Both the position numbers and the translations under genes were made by a program. Of a stretch of 64,000 bases of DNA, positions 62,309-64,000 are shown piece by piece. Source of the stretch: Nitrosomonas oligotropha. GTDB taxonomy: Bacteria > Pseudomonadota > Gammaproteobacteria > Burkholderiales > Nitrosomonadaceae. Under the pieces are notes generated by a model that saw only the letters and a program-made list of their open reading frames with translations, did not search any database and was not told the origin of the DNA. The stretch lies in assembly GCF_900106555.1 (NCBI RefSeq), contig NZ_FNOE01000010.1, forward strand, positions 1 through 64,000. Reading direction: 5' to 3'. Each line of letters begins with the position of its first letter. Positions within the stretch are counted from its first letter, which is position 1.

Positions 62309-63388
62309 TTATACGCGATTACCGTGTGATCCCATACTCGAGATTTTTGACAAAACAGACCTTGCCATATCTTTTAATGACACAACCTCATTGACTCCAC
62401 CTGCTGCAATCGCTTCTTTCGGCATCCCAAAAACAACGCAGCTGGCTTCATCTTGGGCGAAATTATATGCCCCTGACTTCTGCATTTCCAGCATTCCGGC
62501 CGCGCCATCTTTTCCCATGCCCGTTAAAATCACACCGATAGCATTTTTTCCTGCGCAATTTGCAACCGAGCGAAATAGTACATCAACCGATGGCCGATGT
62601 CGACTGACCAGCTCTCCCTGATTTAATTCCGTCATATAGTTGGCACCGCTGCGCTTGAGCAATAAGTGCGAGTGCCCAGGTGCGATAAATGCATGTCCTG
62701 GCAACACCCTTTCACCCCCTTGGGCTTCAACCACGGATATCTTACACAGGCTATTTAAACGATTGGCAAATGATTTTGTGAATCCTTCCGGCATATGCTG
62801 AGTAACCAGGATCCCCGGTGAATCAGGTGGCATACGAATTAGAAATTCTTTGATGGCTTCTGTACCGCCGGTAGAAGCCCCCACGATGATTAACTTCTCT
62901 GTCGAGGCAATTCGATTCGCAATGGATGGCAATACTGCATCCGCAGTTGCACTTTTGGTAACCGATGGGGATGCATTTCGCTTGAGTCTCGCAGACTTCG
63001 CAATACGGATTTTATTGGCGATTTCACTACCATATTCTTTTAGTCCCGATGCAATATCGATTTTGGGTTTGGCCACAAAATCAACCGCGCCCAATTCAAG
63101 CGCACGTAATGTCACATCGGAACTTTTCTCAGTTAATGTTGAAACCATTACCACAGGCATCGGCCTCAGTCGCATTAATTTCTCCAAGAAATCAAGCCCG
63201 TCCATTTTGGGCATCTCGACATCCAGCGTCAGCACATCCGGATTCAACTCCCGGATCATTTCCCGTGCTGCTAGCGGATCAGCAGCTGCTCCAATGACTT
63301 CCATATCGGACTGGCTATTAATTATCTCAGTTAATAGCTTACGAATAAGCGCCGAATCGTCAACAACGATAACTGTTATCTTCTTCAT
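62309..63388 (-). CDS. cheB: Chemotaxis methylesterase/deamidase CheB
   Basis: 359 residues: receiver domain with VDDSALIRK, phospho-acceptor Asp in [18 protein letters not shown] and AVDFVAKP lysine, a linker, and the CheB methylesterase domain with the catalytic triad in [12 protein letters not shown] (Ser), [11 protein letters not shown] (His) and [15 protein letters not shown] (Asp). Removes methyl groups from chemoreceptors. It lies 37 bp downstream of cheD. Confidence 0.95.
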   Translation of the reverse strand: MKKITVIVVDDSALIRKLLTEIINSQSDMEVIGAAADPLAAREMIRELNPDVLTLDVEMPKMDGLDFLEKLMRLRPMPVVMVSTLTEKSSDVTLRALELGAVDFVAKPKIDIASGLKEYGSEIANKIRIAKSARLKRNASPSVTKSATADAVLPSIANRIASTEKLIIVGASTGGTEAIKEFLIRMPPDSPGILVTQHMPEGFTKSFANRLNSLCKISVVEAQGGERVLPGHAFIAPGHSHLLLKRSGANYMTELNQGELVSRHRPSVDVLFRSVANCAGKNAIGVILTGMGKDGAAGMLEMQKSGAYNFAQDEASCVVFGMPKEAIAAGGVNEVVSLKDMARSVLSKISSMGSHGNRV

Positions 63389-63425
63389 AATAAAAACTCA
63401 ACGTATTTCATGAAACAGGTTCAAG

Positions 63426-64000
63426 CTAGGAAAATAATTCCACATCTCCACCGCTATCAACCTTGTGCAGACGCTGCCTATAATCCTTTTCACGCTCGGA
63501 AATAGTCGGGTTATGTATATTGCGTAATTTTTTTACCATTACTTTGCTGCTTTTTGGGAAGAAATAGACTTTGCGCGGAAAAATATCAACCAGATCCTGT
63601 GCTACGACTTTTATTTTCTCTGTTTGTAAAAACTTCAAGACAAAATCCGCATTCCGTTGTCCGACATTGGCGACTGTCAACCCATCCAGAACGTTACCAC
63701 CGCCGAATACTTTTGCTTCGAGATTTCCTCGGCGGGCACCCAGCTTCAATAACTGATTGATCAGTATCTCCATGGCATAAGTGCCATAACGGGCTGAAGC
63801 ATTTAGCGGACTACCCGCATCTCCTCCGCCATCCGGAAGCATAAAATGATTCATACCGCCGATACCGCTATAACTATCTCGGATACAAGCCGCAACACAT
63901 GAGCCAAGCACGGTTACGAGCAGTAAATCCTTATCCGTAACATAGTATTCACCTGGAAGCAGCTTAACAGCCTGATTATTGAAACTCTTATCAAAGTACA
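63426..64000 (-). CDS. cheD: Chemoreceptor deamidase CheD, start outside the window
   Basis: The frame is open to the right edge (about 190 residues visible). CheD motifs: KLLPGEYYVTDKDLLLVTVL just before LGSCVAACIRD (catalytic Cys), GGMNHFMLP (catalytic His) and EAKVFGGGNVLDG. Deamidates receptor glutamines and partners cheB, which follows on the same strand. Ends FS after KVDSGGDVELF. Confidence 0.94.
   Translation of the reverse strand, partial: YFDKSFNNQAVKLLPGEYYVTDKDLLLVTVLGSCVAACIRDSYSGIGGMNHFMLPDGGGDAGSPLNASARYGTYAMEILINQLLKLGARRGNLEAKVFGGGNVLDGLTVANVGQRNADFVLKFLQTEKIKVVAQDLVDIFPRKVYFFPKSSKVMVKKLRNIHNPTISEREKDYRQRLHKVDSGGDVELFS

Noticed and set aside
1..64000. CRISPR arrays, rRNA operons, full tRNA genes
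   Set aside because: No regularly spaced repeats, no rRNA sequence and no complete tRNA cloverleaf were seen; only the tRNA-Thr 3' fragment.

Overview
The window looks like chromosomal DNA of a betaproteobacterium, most probably an ammonia oxidiser of the Nitrosomonas group. This assignment is my recognition of the gene set (hopanoid transporter hpnN, cheB/cheD, RP4-like transfer genes, stacked copper and arsenic islands), not a database result. Roughly the first 51.8 kb is the right part of a large integrative conjugative element; the remainder is host chromosome preceded by a short strip of mobile-element debris.

Layout: (1) 1-6.5 kb, plus strand: the end of an IncP/RP4-like Tra1 region (coupling protein traG cut by the window edge, traF peptidase, a small acidic protein, a TraC-type primase with ArdC and toprim domains, a RadC/JAB protein). 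(2) 6.75-7.83 kb: a degraded IS with IS1380-like ends and an ATAAT target duplication, interrupted by an intact ISXO2-type IS (copy 1). (3) 7.9-18.4 kb: arsenic and metal cargo: arsR-arsI-arsC-arsB-arsD-arsA (arsB frameshifted), DsrE protein plus methyltransferase, a second arsenite-type permease, a CDF zinc/cobalt exporter and two GDCCVxC proteins. (4) 18.1-33.1 kb, all minus strand: a copper/silver block (copA, cusA, cusB, cusC, cusF, czcI-like), a P2-type ATPase, a methyltransferase, an HD-GYP protein and three paralogous small lipoproteins. (5) 33.5-44.0 kb, minus strand: a trb mating-pair operon in RP4 order (trbB to trbL plus a transglycosylase), with trbE frameshifted. (6) 44.0-46.4 kb: control genes (TrbA-like repressor, KorB, KfrB-domain protein) with a palindrome resembling the KorB operator. 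(7) 46.5-50.7 kb: accessory defence-type cargo: a three-gene ABC-3C conflict system (Mrr-like effector, middle component, DUF2326 ATPase), a divergent SRAP/HMCES-like protein and a DUF4258 toxin-antitoxin pair. (8) IS copy 2 at 50.9-51.6 kb, then a 45-bp 3' fragment of tRNA-Thr(CGT) at 51788-51832, which I read as the attachment-site end of the element.

Right of the att site lie HTH, HEPN-like and toxin-antitoxin fragments (52.0-53.8 kb), then ordinary host genes: amino-acid permease, HpnN hopanoid transporter, DedA, TSUP permease, DUF4389 protein, NlpC/P60 hydrolase, CheB and CheD (cut by the right edge).

How it works together: Tra (transfer DNA processing) and Trb (mating channel) flank a metal-resistance cargo, as in IncP plasmids where cargo sits between tra and trb. 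Relaxase, oriT and integrase are not visible and should lie left of the window. Three well-conserved genes (arsB, trbE and a small HEPN-like gene) each carry a one-base indel in a short homopolymer, so either decay or residual sequencing error is present.
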